Under the pieces are notes generated by a model. The model did no database searches. It saw only the letters and a program-made list of their open reading frames with translations, and was not told the DNA's origin. A stretch of 64,000 nt of DNA from JAHEJJ01 sp965212205 (GTDB taxonomy: Bacteria > Bacteroidota > Bacteroidia > Flavobacteriales > Flavobacteriaceae). How positions within the stretch are numbered: position 1 is the stretch's first letter; every line of letters begins with the position of its first letter. Below, piece after piece: positions 46,356-55,711 of this stretch. Made by a program: the position numbers and the translations under genes. The stretch lies in NCBI GenBank assembly GCA_965212205.1, contig CBDBUX010000011.1, positions 682,001-746,000 on the forward strand, written 5' to 3'.

Positions 46356-47888
46356 ATGAATAGAACGGAGAACCAAATGCTCATTATTTTTGGAGCATCG
46401 GGCGATTTAACTGCCCGTAAATTAATCCCGGCCCTTTACGATCTTTTTCTGGGTGGGTTCCTTCCCGACAATTTTGCGATCCTCGGTACCAGCCGAAGTA
46501 ATCTCAGTGATGAGGAATTTCGTGAAAAAGTAGTCACCAAAAGTCCTTACTTGAAAGATCTTATGGAGAATGGTGACAAGGGTAAACTGGAAAAATTTTC
46601 CAATTTGCTTTATTACCAGGATATCGGTGGCGACTATACAGACCATTATAGCGGATTAAAGGACCGTATCGAAAAACTCAACGAGGATCTTGGGACCGAT
46701 GGTAACTACATATTCTACCTCTCCACACCTCCTGATATTTATGAGACTATCGCTAAAAACTTATCAAAACAGTCCCTGTCTGATGATTCAAACGGATGGA
46801 GAAGACTCATTGTGGAAAAGCCATTTGGATATGATCTGAAATCGGCCCGGGAACTCAATGGCGGACTACAAAAATATTTTAAGGAATCACAGATATTCAG
46901 AATTGATCATTATCTCGGGAAAGAAACTGTTCAGAACCTTCTGGTAACGCGTTTTGCCAACAGTATTTTTGAACCTCTATGGAACAGGCATTATATCCAC
47001 CATGTTGAGATCACCAATGCCGAACAGGTAGGCGTGGAAAAAAGAGGCGGATATTACGATAAGTCGGGCGCGCTTCGAGATATGTTTCAGAACCACCTAT
47101 TACAGATTGTCTCCCTGGTGGTGATGGAACCGCCCATTAGTGATTTGCCGGAAGAAATTCGCAATGAAAAAGTTAAGGCGCTCAAATCGTTAAGGATCAT
47201 GAACGATGAGCAAGTCCTTTTTAAAAATACCATACGCGCTCAGTATGTCGCCTCACAGATAAATGGGAAGCCGGTTAAAGGATACCGGGAAGAAGAAGGT
47301 GTTGATCCCGAATCGACTACAGAAACCTATGCGGCTATAAAATTTTATGTGGACAACTGGCGATGGAAAGATGTGCCTTTCTTTGTTCGTACCGCCAAAA
47401 GAATGCCCACCAAAGTCACCGAAGTGGTTATTCATTTTAAAGAACCGCATCATCATATATTTACCAGTTCAGGCATGAGCGAAAAAGATAACAAGCTGAT
47501 TATCAGAATTCAGCCAGACGAGGGCATTTTGCTGAAATTTGGTGTTAAGGTACCCGGACAGGGATTTAAAGTAGAACGAGCCAACCTGGATTTCTATTAT
47601 TCGAGCCTGGTTGAAACGAACGTTATGGCTGCCTATGAAAGGCTTTTACTCGACGCCATGCAAGGCGATGCTACTCTGTATGCCAGGGCCGATGAGGTTG
47701 AAGCAGCCTGGGAATTTGTGGATCCGATACTCGATTATTGGAAAAATGGACAAGACATACGTATGTATGGATATTCTGCCGGTGTCTGGGGACCTTTAAA
47801 TTCGGGTGATCTTTTCGACGGAGCCTATTCATGGAGGAACCCCGGCGAATACCTTGCCGATGATCCGGGTTTCTGTGTAATTTGTTAA
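46356..47888 (+). CDS. zwf: Glucose-6-phosphate dehydrogenase
   Basis: 510 residues. The N-terminal Rossmann fold has FGASGDLTARKLIPAL; the active-site signature RIDHYLGKE holds the catalytic His and substrate-binding Lys. It oxidises glucose-6-phosphate to 6-phosphogluconolactone. It leads the zwf-pgl pair with an 11-bp gap and is divergent from gnd across a 167-bp region. Cofactor preference (NADP or NAD) is not readable. Confidence 0.96.
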   Translation: MNRTENQMLIIFGASGDLTARKLIPALYDLFLGGFLPDNFAILGTSRSNLSDEEFREKVVTKSPYLKDLMENGDKGKLEKFSNLLYYQDIGGDYTDHYSGLKDRIEKLNEDLGTDGNYIFYLSTPPDIYETIAKNLSKQSLSDDSNGWRRLIVEKPFGYDLKSARELNGGLQKYFKESQIFRIDHYLGKETVQNLLVTRFANSIFEPLWNRHYIHHVEITNAEQVGVEKRGGYYDKSGALRDMFQNHLLQIVSLVVMEPPISDLPEEIRNEKVKALKSLRIMNDEQVLFKNTIRAQYVASQINGKPVKGYREEEGVDPESTTETYAAIKFYVDNWRWKDVPFFVRTAKRMPTKVTEVVIHFKEPHHHIFTSSGMSEKDNKLIIRIQPDEGILLKFGVKVPGQGFKVERANLDFYYSSLVETNVMAAYERLLLDAMQGDATLYARADEVEAAWEFVDPILDYWKNGQDIRMYGYSAGVWGPLNSGDLFDGAYSWRNPGEYLADDPGFCVIC

Positions 47889-47899
47889 TTCCTTAAACG

Positions 47900-48622
47900 G
47901 TGATAATTTCAATCTATAATACGAAACAAGAGCTGGCGGAAAGATTTTCTGAATTTTTTTGTGATTTCTTAAAAGACCGGGAGGAGGTCCATGTGGCACT
48001 TTCCGGTGGCAGTACCCCAAAGATCGTTTTCGAGGTTTTGGCTAGCAAATACAGCTCCAAAATAAACTGGAGTAAAGTTCATTTTTACTGGGGCGATGAG
48101 CGCTGTGTACCACCCTCTGATGATCAGAGCAATTACAGGATGACCCGGGAATATCTTTTCTCTAAGATCGATATTCCAGAAATGAATATACATAGGATTA
48201 AAGGAGAAAACATGCCTGAAGAAGAAGCAGTGGCTTATTCGGGGATACTGAAAGAAAATTTACCTTTAAAAAACGAGATACCTCAGTTCGATCTGTTGAT
48301 TTTGGGCATGGGCGACGACGGTCATACCGCATCGGTATTCCCTCATCAGATAAAACTGTGGGATTCAGACAGAACTTGTGAAGTTGCACAACATCCCGAT
48401 TCTGGCCAGAATAGGATTACTTTGACTGGAAGAGTGATCAATACAGCTGCTCGAATTGTGTTCCTGGTTACCGGTCTGGCAAAGGCCGAAAAACTAGGAG
48501 AAATTATCAGGGAAGAAGGCTTATACTCTGGTTATCCTGCATCCCTTGTAGAACCCGAATCCGGGAATTTGACCTGGTATCTCGATCAGGAAGCCGCTTC
48601 TAAGCTCGATTCCACGCGTTAG
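47900..48622 (+). CDS. pgl: 6-phosphogluconolactonase
   Basis: 240 residues from a GTG start 11 bp after zwf. Signature features are ALSGGSTPK near residue 35, HFYWGDERCVPP and GMGDDGHTASVFP, the DevB/Pgl-type (not YbhE-type) active site. It hydrolyses the lactone produced by Zwf. No ATG lies nearer the conserved N-terminus, so GTG is the best start. Confidence 0.94.
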   Translation: MIISIYNTKQELAERFSEFFCDFLKDREEVHVALSGGSTPKIVFEVLASKYSSKINWSKVHFYWGDERCVPPSDDQSNYRMTREYLFSKIDIPEMNIHRIKGENMPEEEAVAYSGILKENLPLKNEIPQFDLLILGMGDDGHTASVFPHQIKLWDSDRTCEVAQHPDSGQNRITLTGRVINTAARIVFLVTGLAKAEKLGEIIREEGLYSGYPASLVEPESGNLTWYLDQEAASKLDSTR

Positions 48623-48629
48623 ACCAATT

Positions 48630-49007
48630 TCATTCTCTTGCGTGTGGGGATTGACTTTTTTCAACTTTGGTAATAAAATAATTCGAATCGCCCCACCAGA
48701 AAAATGTCCGGTACTTTTCTACATAATAGAGTTTAACAAATTGCCCTTCGTATTGCACCAGATCATCGATCACTTCTTTTTCCCTGTCGAGGACCGAAAA
48801 GCCAAAAATCTGAGCACCTGAGATACCTTGGCTGATCTCACCTTCCCATGTTTTGACCATTACTCCTTTCCTGCTAAACTTTATGAGTTCACCCGAACGT
48901 ACACCTTCGCTATAAGGGACATAATTAATAAAGGCGTATCCACCTACCAGAAAAAGCACTACAAGTCCCAGAAAGATCAACAAGAATTTTTTAAACTGTC
49001 GTCCCAT
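48630..49007 (-). CDS. Small single-pass membrane protein of unknown function
   Basis: 125 residues: one N-terminal membrane segment (FLLIFLGLVVLFLVGGYAFI, about 8-27), then a beta-rich domain (KFSRKGVMVKTWEGEISQG, QYEGQFVKLYYVEKYRTFFWWG). It converges on pgl with a 7-bp gap. Similar flavobacterial proteins are sometimes named 6-phosphogluconate dehydrogenase in databases, a label this protein cannot merit: there is no Rossmann fold or substrate motif. No function proposed. Confidence 0.75.
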   Translation of the reverse strand: MGRQFKKFLLIFLGLVVLFLVGGYAFINYVPYSEGVRSGELIKFSRKGVMVKTWEGEISQGISGAQIFGFSVLDREKEVIDDLVQYEGQFVKLYYVEKYRTFFWWGDSNYFITKVEKSQSPHARE

Positions 49008-49040
49008 AATATTTTCTATAAACGATTATGATCTAATTAA

Positions 49041-50360
49041 TTATTGGTTTTCATCTGCCCGTTTCATCAGATTCTCTGGTATAGACTTTTTGGCTTTAGC
49101 CCCCATTTTTTTGAGGTTTTCCACACGAGAAATAAGATTCCCATGGCCTTTGTATAACTTTTTCATCGCCTCCTCGTACTCGCCTTTGGCCGCATCCATC
49201 TTGGTGCCTACCTTGGTAAGATCACCGATGAAGCCTTCAAATTTGTCGTATAGGGCACCGGCTTGTCGGGCTATTTCTATAGCATTGCGCTGCTGTTTTT
49301 CATTGCTCCACATACTATCTATTGTTCTGAGTGTGGCCAGCAGGGTTGTTGGAGTAACAATAACGATATTTTGTGCAAATGCTTTATTGTAAAGATCATT
49401 ATCATTGTTGAGCGCAATGGCAAAGGCGGGTTCTATAGGAATAAACATCAATACAAAATCAGGACTTTCCATTTCATAGAGGTCCTCGTATTTCTTGGAA
49501 GAAAGTTGTTCAACATGTTTTTTAAGGGAAACAAGATGGTTCTTTAGATGCGCAGAACGTTCCTCTTCCTCTGCATTGATATAGCGTTCATAGTCGGTGA
49601 GCGAAACCTTGGAATCGATAACCATCTTTTTGCCATCGGGCAGATTGATGATCACATCGGGTAAAACCCGGCTCCCGTCTCTACTTACAAAGCTTTGCTG
49701 AACAGTATACTCCCTGTCTTTTTCCAAACCGGATTTCTCAAGGACCCGTTCCAGGACCAACTCACCCCAATTCCCCTGAGCTTTACTGTCGCCCTTAAGC
49801 GCCCTGGTAAGGTTAACGGCTTCTTTAGACATTTGCTCATTCAACTCCTTCAGGCCGAAAATCTGTTGACGCAGTGCTGCATGGTAATCGATACTTTCCT
49901 TATGGGTTTTTTCGACCTTGTCTTCAAAGGTTTTAATCTTTTCTTTTAAGGGATTCAGTATATTTTCCAGATTCTCCTTGTTTTGTTTGGTGAATTTTTG
50001 GCTTTTCTCGTCGAGGATCTTGTTTGCCATTATCTCAAATTCCCTGGAGAGTCTTTGTTGTACTTTTTCGATTTCCTCTTTTTGCTCTTTATTTTTTTGA
50101 CGCAGATTTTCCATATCTGCTTCATGCCGACTATTTACAAGTCCTAATCGTTCCTTTTCGGTCCGTAGCTGCTCTTTTTCCTCCTTTTCACCCCTGAGTT
50201 GCTGTTCAATATTGTGCAATTGTTGCTTAAAATATTTCTCCTGTTCCTCTCCTATAGCCTTGGTGGAGCGTGCCTTTAGTTTAATGACATAACTGCCTAA
50301 TAAATAGCCAATTAGCATTAGTCCTAAACCAATTAAAAAATATGAAAGACCTATATCCAT
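49041..50360 (-). CDS. rmuC: DNA recombination protein RmuC
   Basis: 439 residues: a membrane segment at residues 5-23, a long coiled coil (about 30-160, Lys/Glu/Gln heptads), then the RmuC domain with NWGELVLERVLEKSGL, LPDVIINLPDGKKMVIDSKVSL and FVLMFIPIEPAFAIAL, which contain the restriction-endonuclease-like core with the acidic and Lys residues. It limits rearrangements at inverted repeats in E. coli; the mechanism is not settled. Monocistronic; the next gene on the same strand is btuD. Confidence 0.92.
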   Translation of the reverse strand: MDIGLSYFLIGLGLMLIGYLLGSYVIKLKARSTKAIGEEQEKYFKQQLHNIEQQLRGEKEEKEQLRTEKERLGLVNSRHEADMENLRQKNKEQKEEIEKVQQRLSREFEIMANKILDEKSQKFTKQNKENLENILNPLKEKIKTFEDKVEKTHKESIDYHAALRQQIFGLKELNEQMSKEAVNLTRALKGDSKAQGNWGELVLERVLEKSGLEKDREYTVQQSFVSRDGSRVLPDVIINLPDGKKMVIDSKVSLTDYERYINAEEEERSAHLKNHLVSLKKHVEQLSSKKYEDLYEMESPDFVLMFIPIEPAFAIALNNDNDLYNKAFAQNIVIVTPTTLLATLRTIDSMWSNEKQQRNAIEIARQAGALYDKFEGFIGDLTKVGTKMDAAKGEYEEAMKKLYKGHGNLISRVENLKKMGAKAKKSIPENLMKRADENQ

Positions 50361-50423
50361 ATAAACGAAATGCTTAAAAGTAAAGATAAGCGATTCACGA
50401 GAAATCCAAGCGTTGAGCCCAGA

Positions 50424-51194
50424 TTATTTATGGATCTTGAATGAACCGGTTTCAGGGTCGAATCTTATGGTATCTGCAGGGAATAAACGATTAAAATGCT
50501 CTGATCTGATTAAGGCCTCGGGCGAGCCAAATGAATTTTGGTTTTTTTCCATGATCAGTATCTTATCGCAGAGTTGAATAGCCAAATCGATCTCGTGAGT
50601 GGTATAGAGAATTGTTTTCTTTTTTGAATGTGCTATTTCCTGCAGCAATTTCAGTATCTGAACTTTATGGTAAAGATCGAGATGGGTTGTGGGTTCATCG
50701 AGTAAAATAATCGAAGTATCCTGCGTGAGCGCCCTGGCGATCATTACCTTTTGAAGCTGACCATCGCTGAGTTCGTGACACTTTTTGTTTTTCAGTTCCT
50801 CTAACCCCATTAATTCTATGGCTTCCTGGATCTTGAAGATATCGGTGGGCGATAATGTACCTATCCAATTGGTATAAGGATTTCGTCCAAGACCAATAAG
50901 CTGTTGTACGCTTAGATTTCTGGAAGCCAGCGGTTCGGTTAGCACCACACTTACTTTAGTAGCCCAATCTTTCTGGCGATATTGCTCGATAGGGGTGCCT
51001 TCTACTTCAATAATACCTGAAAGCTCATGCTGGACACGGGCAAGTGTTCTTAACAGGGTCGATTTTCCAATCCCGTTCACTCCTACAATAGCGGCCATTT
51101 CGCCATGATCCAGAGCAAAGCTTATATTTCGGGAGACGGATATCGTTCCTCGCTGTGTGCGGTATCCAACTTCGAGATCTCTTGAGGTTAGCAT
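50424..51194 (-). CDS. btuD: ATP-binding protein of a FecCD-type ABC importer, probable B12
   Basis: 256 residues from the ATG giving MLTSRDLEVGYRT, or 261 from 51209. Walker A GVNGIGKST, signature LSDGQLQKVMIARAL, Walker B IILLDEPTTHLD and switch TTHEIDLA are intact, the FecE/BtuD-type subfamily. It powers uptake with the permease that precedes it by 25 bp. The metal-chelate or cobalamin substrate is assigned by the riboswitch-controlled TonB receptor on the other side of the locus. Confidence 0.85.
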   Translation of the reverse strand: MLTSRDLEVGYRTQRGTISVSRNISFALDHGEMAAIVGVNGIGKSTLLRTLARVQHELSGIIEVEGTPIEQYRQKDWATKVSVVLTEPLASRNLSVQQLIGLGRNPYTNWIGTLSPTDIFKIQEAIELMGLEELKNKKCHELSDGQLQKVMIARALTQDTSIILLDEPTTHLDLYHKVQILKLLQEIAHSKKKTILYTTHEIDLAIQLCDKILIMEKNQNSFGSPEALIRSEHFNRLFPADTIRFDPETGSFKIHK

Positions 51195-51219
51195 AACATT
51201 TAATATCAAAAATATTGAT

Positions 51220-52251
51220 CTAAAAGATCATTTTCTTTTTACGGATCAACAACCAAATAACCACTGGTGCCCCGATTATCGATGTAATGGCGTTTATGGG
51301 CAAGACATAAGACGACATAGGTACTTGGGCCAATGTATCACAAAGCAGCAGCAATATGGCGCCATACATCAGAACGGCCGGCACCAATATTTTATGGTCG
51401 GTTGTATTAAAGATCTGCCTTGTGAGATGCGGTACGGCCAGGCCAATAAATGCGATGGGTCCGGCAAAAGCGGTGACTGCTCCTGCCAGGATCCCGGTGG
51501 CAATGATAATTGTATAGCGTGCACGGCGTATCCGTACACCCATACTCCTGGCATATTGTTCGCCCAACAGCAGGGCATTCAAGGATTTGAGGCTCAGGAT
51601 ACTTAGAAATAATCCCGCCAGGGTAGTGGTTGCCAGTATTAGCAATTGAGTCCAGGAAAGATTTCCCACAGTGCCAAATGACCAGAATATATATTGCTGG
51701 AGTTGCTCTGCCTGTGTAAAATATGAGAGCACGGTAACAACTGCGGCGGTAATGCTGCCGAACATCAGGCCTATGATCAGTAATGCCATTGAATCCTTTA
51801 CGCGGGTGGCCACCAGGACTACGATCAACAAGACCAGAAAACTGCCGATGCTCGAAGCGATGGCTAATGATACATCGTTGATAAGGCCATACGAAAACCA
51901 TCCACTCCAGATTGCGGTTCCCATAATGAGAAGTGCCGCTCCCAAACTCGCCCCTGAACTGATACCAAGCACAAAAGGACCCGCCAGAGGATTTCTAAAC
52001 AATGTTTGCATAAGCAGGCCGCTCAATGATAGTGCACTGCCCACAAGTATGGCTGTAAATGCTTTAGGGACCCTGTAATCCCAAATGATATATGTCCAGG
52101 ATTCTTTGCTTGTCTCCTCGCCGCCAAGTGCTGCCAGTACCTCGTTAAAAGGTATGGAAACCGATCCTAATCCAAGGTTTAGTATTGTGCTAAGCAGTAG
52201 AATAACGCCTAAAACAATAAATGGAAAATAGTATTTGCGATTAAAGGTCAA
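51220..52251 (-). CDS. btuC: FecCD/BtuC-type ABC importer permease
   Basis: 343 residues with about nine to ten hydrophobic segments, the ten-helix FecCD layout. Conserved stretches include VPKAFTAILVGSALSLSGLLMQ at the N-terminus, ISSGASLGAAL, GRNPLAGP-like FRNPLAGPFVLG, and near the end AFAGPIAFIGLAVPHLTR. It starts one base from the stop of the binding-protein gene (52251/52252). With btuD and btuF it should carry cobalamin or a related chelate across the inner membrane. Confidence 0.88.
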   Translation of the reverse strand: MTFNRKYYFPFIVLGVILLLSTILNLGLGSVSIPFNEVLAALGGEETSKESWTYIIWDYRVPKAFTAILVGSALSLSGLLMQTLFRNPLAGPFVLGISSGASLGAALLIMGTAIWSGWFSYGLINDVSLAIASSIGSFLVLLIVVLVATRVKDSMALLIIGLMFGSITAAVVTVLSYFTQAEQLQQYIFWSFGTVGNLSWTQLLILATTTLAGLFLSILSLKSLNALLLGEQYARSMGVRIRRARYTIIIATGILAGAVTAFAGPIAFIGLAVPHLTRQIFNTTDHKILVPAVLMYGAILLLLCDTLAQVPMSSYVLPINAITSIIGAPVVIWLLIRKKKMIF

Positions 52252-53388
52252 CTATTCGAGTGGTTTAAAAAAAAATGGTTCATAGTCTGGCAGAAGATCG
52301 GGATGAAAAATTCGAATAAGATCCCGCAGTACGATATCTGGCCTTCCTGGTCCTAATTCGTAATATAATAAGCCCCCGGTACTTCCTCTGCTTAAAGCAA
52401 AAGTATGAACTCTTTTTTGCTGAAATGCGTTAAACCTGTTGTAGTGCTCATTGGCGCTATTCATCTCACTATATGAGCGGAACTGAGACGGGGAGATCCA
52501 GTAATCTGCTTCTGTAGCCATATCCAGGACGGCTTCAAGACTTAAACTAAGACTTCCTGTTCCTTTGGTTTTATTCCATAGATACTCTGCATTAGCATCT
52601 TTTATAAAGCCCGCAGCCCAACTTTCTCCGGCCGGAAGATACCAAATGTCTTTGTAGAGTGCACCACTAAGAACAGTGGGTCTGTTTTTGGCAGATCGCG
52701 CCAGGCTCTTAGAATCCCTATAACTGGTTTCAATAGTTGAAAAAATGCTGTCGGCCATTGATTCCAATTCAAAAAAGGGTGCGAAAAATTTTATCCATTC
52801 TGCCTTACCCAAGGGGGTTGGTTCGGTCCAGTCTCCATTGTAGACCACAGGGATACCCATATTCTCGAGCGTCTGGTATGCCTTGTTTTGACCATCGATA
52901 CCAAAGCCGATCACAAGCTCTGGTTCCAGATCTATGGCCACCTCTGTGTTCAGCAGTTCATTACTACCCAGTTCGGCTACCAATCCTTTATCTATATTAT
53001 TTCTGGTCTTCTCTGAGGAAATATATCGCGTTTCGGGAAAACCTACTAATCTATCTTCAACCCCCAGAGCTTCTAATGCTGGTATGTGCGTGGTAGAAGT
53101 AAGAATGACGCGTTTAACGGGAACAGAGATAACGGCATTAACCGAAGTGGGATATTCTGATCGATCTACCTTTTCCGGCACCAATGCATAGACATAGTCG
53201 GTGTCTGAATCGGGCCATGGGGAATGCACACTTACCAATTTTATTCCATTCGGGAGCACCGATATACTAAAACCGCGGGCATGAGAAATAGGGATATCGA
53301 CAACGGACTTAGATAAATCTTTATCTGTCTTTGGTTCCGATTTACATCCAAAAATCAGGAATAAACAAGTGAAAAATATCAGGCGCAT
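52252..53388 (-). CDS. btuF: Lipoprotein substrate-binding protein, probable B12 (BtuF-like)
   Basis: 378 residues with a lipoprotein signal (Cys 15 in LIFGCKSE). The fold is that of the helical-backbone binding proteins (RVILTSTTHIPALEALGVEDRLVGFP, AEYLWNKTKGTGSLSLSLEAVLDMATEADYWIS), shared by BtuF and ferric-siderophore binders. Because it opens directly towards the cobalamin riboswitch and TonB receptor, and shares an operon with the permease and ATPase, B12 is the likeliest ligand. Substrate cannot be read from the binding residues alone. Confidence 0.85.
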   Translation of the reverse strand: MRLIFFTCLFLIFGCKSEPKTDKDLSKSVVDIPISHARGFSISVLPNGIKLVSVHSPWPDSDTDYVYALVPEKVDRSEYPTSVNAVISVPVKRVILTSTTHIPALEALGVEDRLVGFPETRYISSEKTRNNIDKGLVAELGSNELLNTEVAIDLEPELVIGFGIDGQNKAYQTLENMGIPVVYNGDWTEPTPLGKAEWIKFFAPFFELESMADSIFSTIETSYRDSKSLARSAKNRPTVLSGALYKDIWYLPAGESWAAGFIKDANAEYLWNKTKGTGSLSLSLEAVLDMATEADYWISPSQFRSYSEMNSANEHYNRFNAFQQKRVHTFALSRGSTGGLLYYELGPGRPDIVLRDLIRIFHPDLLPDYEPFFFKPLE

Positions 53389-53476
53389 AAGGTCGACCGT
53401 CGTATTCGGAAATTAAATGTAAAACTAAAGAACAGTTTCTATACATTGAAATTAATTTGTCTATCTTCGTTTGCGA

Positions 53477-53720
53477 TTTTGGTTCTTAGAAACGACGAGT
53501 TGATAAGATTAAAAGGGAATCCAGTGCTTTGTTGAGATTCTGGCAAGTGGTGTTTATACATCCTTGTAGGTTGAAAACAAAAATTCTGGAACTGTACCCG
53601 CAACTGTGAGCTTATTCGGACGCATAGTTCGAAACTCACGGCCTCTTCAATACCACTGTCTATCGGATTTACAAGACGGGAAGGTTGGTCGTGAGATGCA
53701 AGTCAGGAGACCTGCCATAT
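53477..53720 (+). ncRNA. Cobalamin (adenosylcobalamin) riboswitch
   Basis: The leader before the TonB receptor contains the conserved blocks in order: GGGAATCCAGTGC starting at 53515, CCCGCAACTGTGA at 53597-53609, the ACCACTGT block near 53652-53660, a GACGGGAAGG stretch near 53675-53684 and the B12 box CAGGAGACCTGCC at 53704-53716. This is the cobalamin aptamer layout. High B12 should lower expression of the receptor gene 80 bp downstream. There is no second aptamer for the divergent btuFCD genes on the minus strand in the 411-bp gap. Confidence 0.93.
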
Positions 53721-53799
53721 CAACAATGGAATGTTAAACTTTCGGGATAAGAGTTTACGTGTATCATACATGGATTTCCCGTTTAATAGCTAAACGTAA

Positions 53800-55667
53800 A
53801 TGAGCTTAAGATTCAGGCTGCTTTGTGTATGCCTAACACTATTGTCGTATCTGCATGCTCAGCAAGACGATTCGATCACAGACATGCAGGAATTAGATGA
53901 AGTAGTAGTGTCCGATTCCAGATTTGAACTAAAAAGAGAAAATTCAGGAAAAACAGTGATCAGGATCGATAGTCTGGAGTTGCAACAGAACCAGGGTCGT
54001 TCGGTGGCGGAAATTATCAATCAAAAAAGCGGAATTGAAATTGCCGGTGCCCGAACCCGCCAGGGCGAAGTTCTTGGGGTTTTTGCCCGAGGGGGAAGGG
54101 GTAGACAGGTTTTAATCATCATCGATGGGGTGCGTGTTAACGATCCGGCTTCTTTTTCTCAGGAATACGATCTGCGGCTGTTATCTACCTCACAAATAGC
54201 CTCTATTGAAATTATTAAAGGAGCTGCAAGTACTTTATATGGCACTAATGCCGCCACAGCCGTTATCAATATAATCACCAGGAAACCCTCTTCAAAAAAA
54301 AATCGCCGGAGCAGTACAATCGAGCATAGGTACCAACCAATCTGCCTCAGATCAGAATTATAATCTGGCTGAGTTTAACAACAGTGCAAATTTTGGCGGA
54401 ACACTCAACAGCTTTTTCCTATGGCCTTGGTTTTGCCCATACGTATGTAAATGGGCTATCGTCTATCATCACAGAAGAAAACGAGGAAGACCCTACCAGC
54501 AGGTATAATGCTGATATTCAGCTGGGGTATCGTTTTACAAATGATATAAGTATTCGTGTTTTTGCCAACCGAACTAAACTTCGGACAGATTACGACGAAT
54601 CTTTTGGATTTATGGATGCCCCATATCGTTTTGAGAGCGATCAGAAGCGAATCGGGCTGTCGGGTAAATGGAATTTCAAAAGCGGGGAAGTGGCCTTGAA
54701 CATGGCTTATTCGGACTATACTTCGGAAAATTTTAGTGCATTTCCCGGGACATTTACCGGCCAGAATTACGTAGCAGACCTCTTCGCAAAATATATTATA
54801 CAGAATAAGTTTTATACTATTCTGGGGCTGAACTACGTAAAGGATCAGGCCGATTTTACCGAGATCGAGCAGTTCACTATTGCCGATCCCTATCTCAATA
54901 CGGTATATACCTCAGATTTCGGTTTGAATATTAATGGGGGGTTGCGTATGAACAACCATTCGGAATACGGCACGCACTGGGTTTACAATCTTAATCCTTC
55001 TTATGTGTATTCGCTACGCAACGGTTATCTCAAGGCCCTCGCATCTTATGCCACTTCATATATCACACCTTCCCTAACGCAGCTCTTTGGTGAATTTGGT
55101 GCCAATCCGGATCTGGAACCCGAAACCAACAGGACGTTTGAAGCCGGACTGGAATACCGATTTAAAGGCAGATTAAGGTCTAATCTGCTCTATTTCAACC
55201 GGAAAGAGGAAAATTTTGTCTTTTTCGATAATATTAACTTCGAGTATTTAAATGCCGAAGATGTCATAGATGTTCAGGGGGTAGAGTTCGAAATCGACTG
55301 GCAGGCGCTAGAGGCGTTAAAATTCAGTGCAAACTATACTTTTACCGAGCGCAAGGGAGATAATGCTTTAAGAATACCCAAACATAAAGCAAATACAAGC
55401 CTGGCTTACAGCTTTTCATTGAATACCATAGCAACAGCTACCTATGCATACACCGGAAAGCGCACAGATACGGATTTCAACAGCTTTAGCGATATGACGC
55501 TCGACCCGTATTCGTTGTTCGGACTGGGGATATCCCATGAGGTGTTAAATAGCAGGCTCAGACTATTTTTCAATATTGACAACCTGTTCAATACCGATTT
55601 TACCGAGGTTATCGGATTTACCACCAGGGGCAGGAATATGAGGTTTGGTCTTGCCTTGACCCTATAA
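53800..55667 (+). pseudogene. btuB: BtuB-type TonB-dependent receptor, two frameshifts
   Basis: The reading frame begins MSLRFRLL (signal peptide to about residue 20), shows a TonB-box-like QELDEVVVS and a plug domain (VAEIINQKSGIEIAG, IDGVRVNDPAS, IIKGAASTLYGTNAA), then breaks. A second frame resumes at about 54384 and runs through the barrel to the stop, ending LGISHEVLNSRLRLFFNIDNLF and FGLALTL. Removing one A from the A9 tract at 54294-54302 and one T from the T5 tract at 54413-54417 gives 622 codons, or a 621-residue receptor, without any internal stop. Directly downstream of a cobalamin riboswitch, so its cargo is cobalamin. Inactive as it stands. Confidence 0.88.
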
Positions 55668-55670
55668 AAA

Positions 55671-55695
55671 AAGCCCGCTTTAACGGGCTTTCTGA
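55671..55695. terminator. Bidirectional terminator between btuB and the S41 gene
   Basis: AAGCCCG at 55671-55677 pairs with CGGGCTT at 55684-55690 (7-bp stem, 6-base loop). T7 follows on the minus strand, making it strong for the S41 gene and weaker for btuB. Confidence 0.8.
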
Positions 55696-55711
55696 TGCTT
55701 TTAAATCGGGA

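Noticed and set aside
51407..51901. 164-residue minus-strand frame inside btuC in a second phase
   Set aside because: Overlaps the permease in an alternative frame; the composition is atypical and the permease frame is well supported.
53389..53799. Possible second cobalamin aptamer for btuFCD on the minus strand
   Set aside because: The conserved blocks occur only on the plus strand.
54294..54302. A9 tract as a phase-variation switch of btuB
   Set aside because: A single tract change cannot restore the gene because a second frameshift lies 115 bp on; kept only as one option in the findings.
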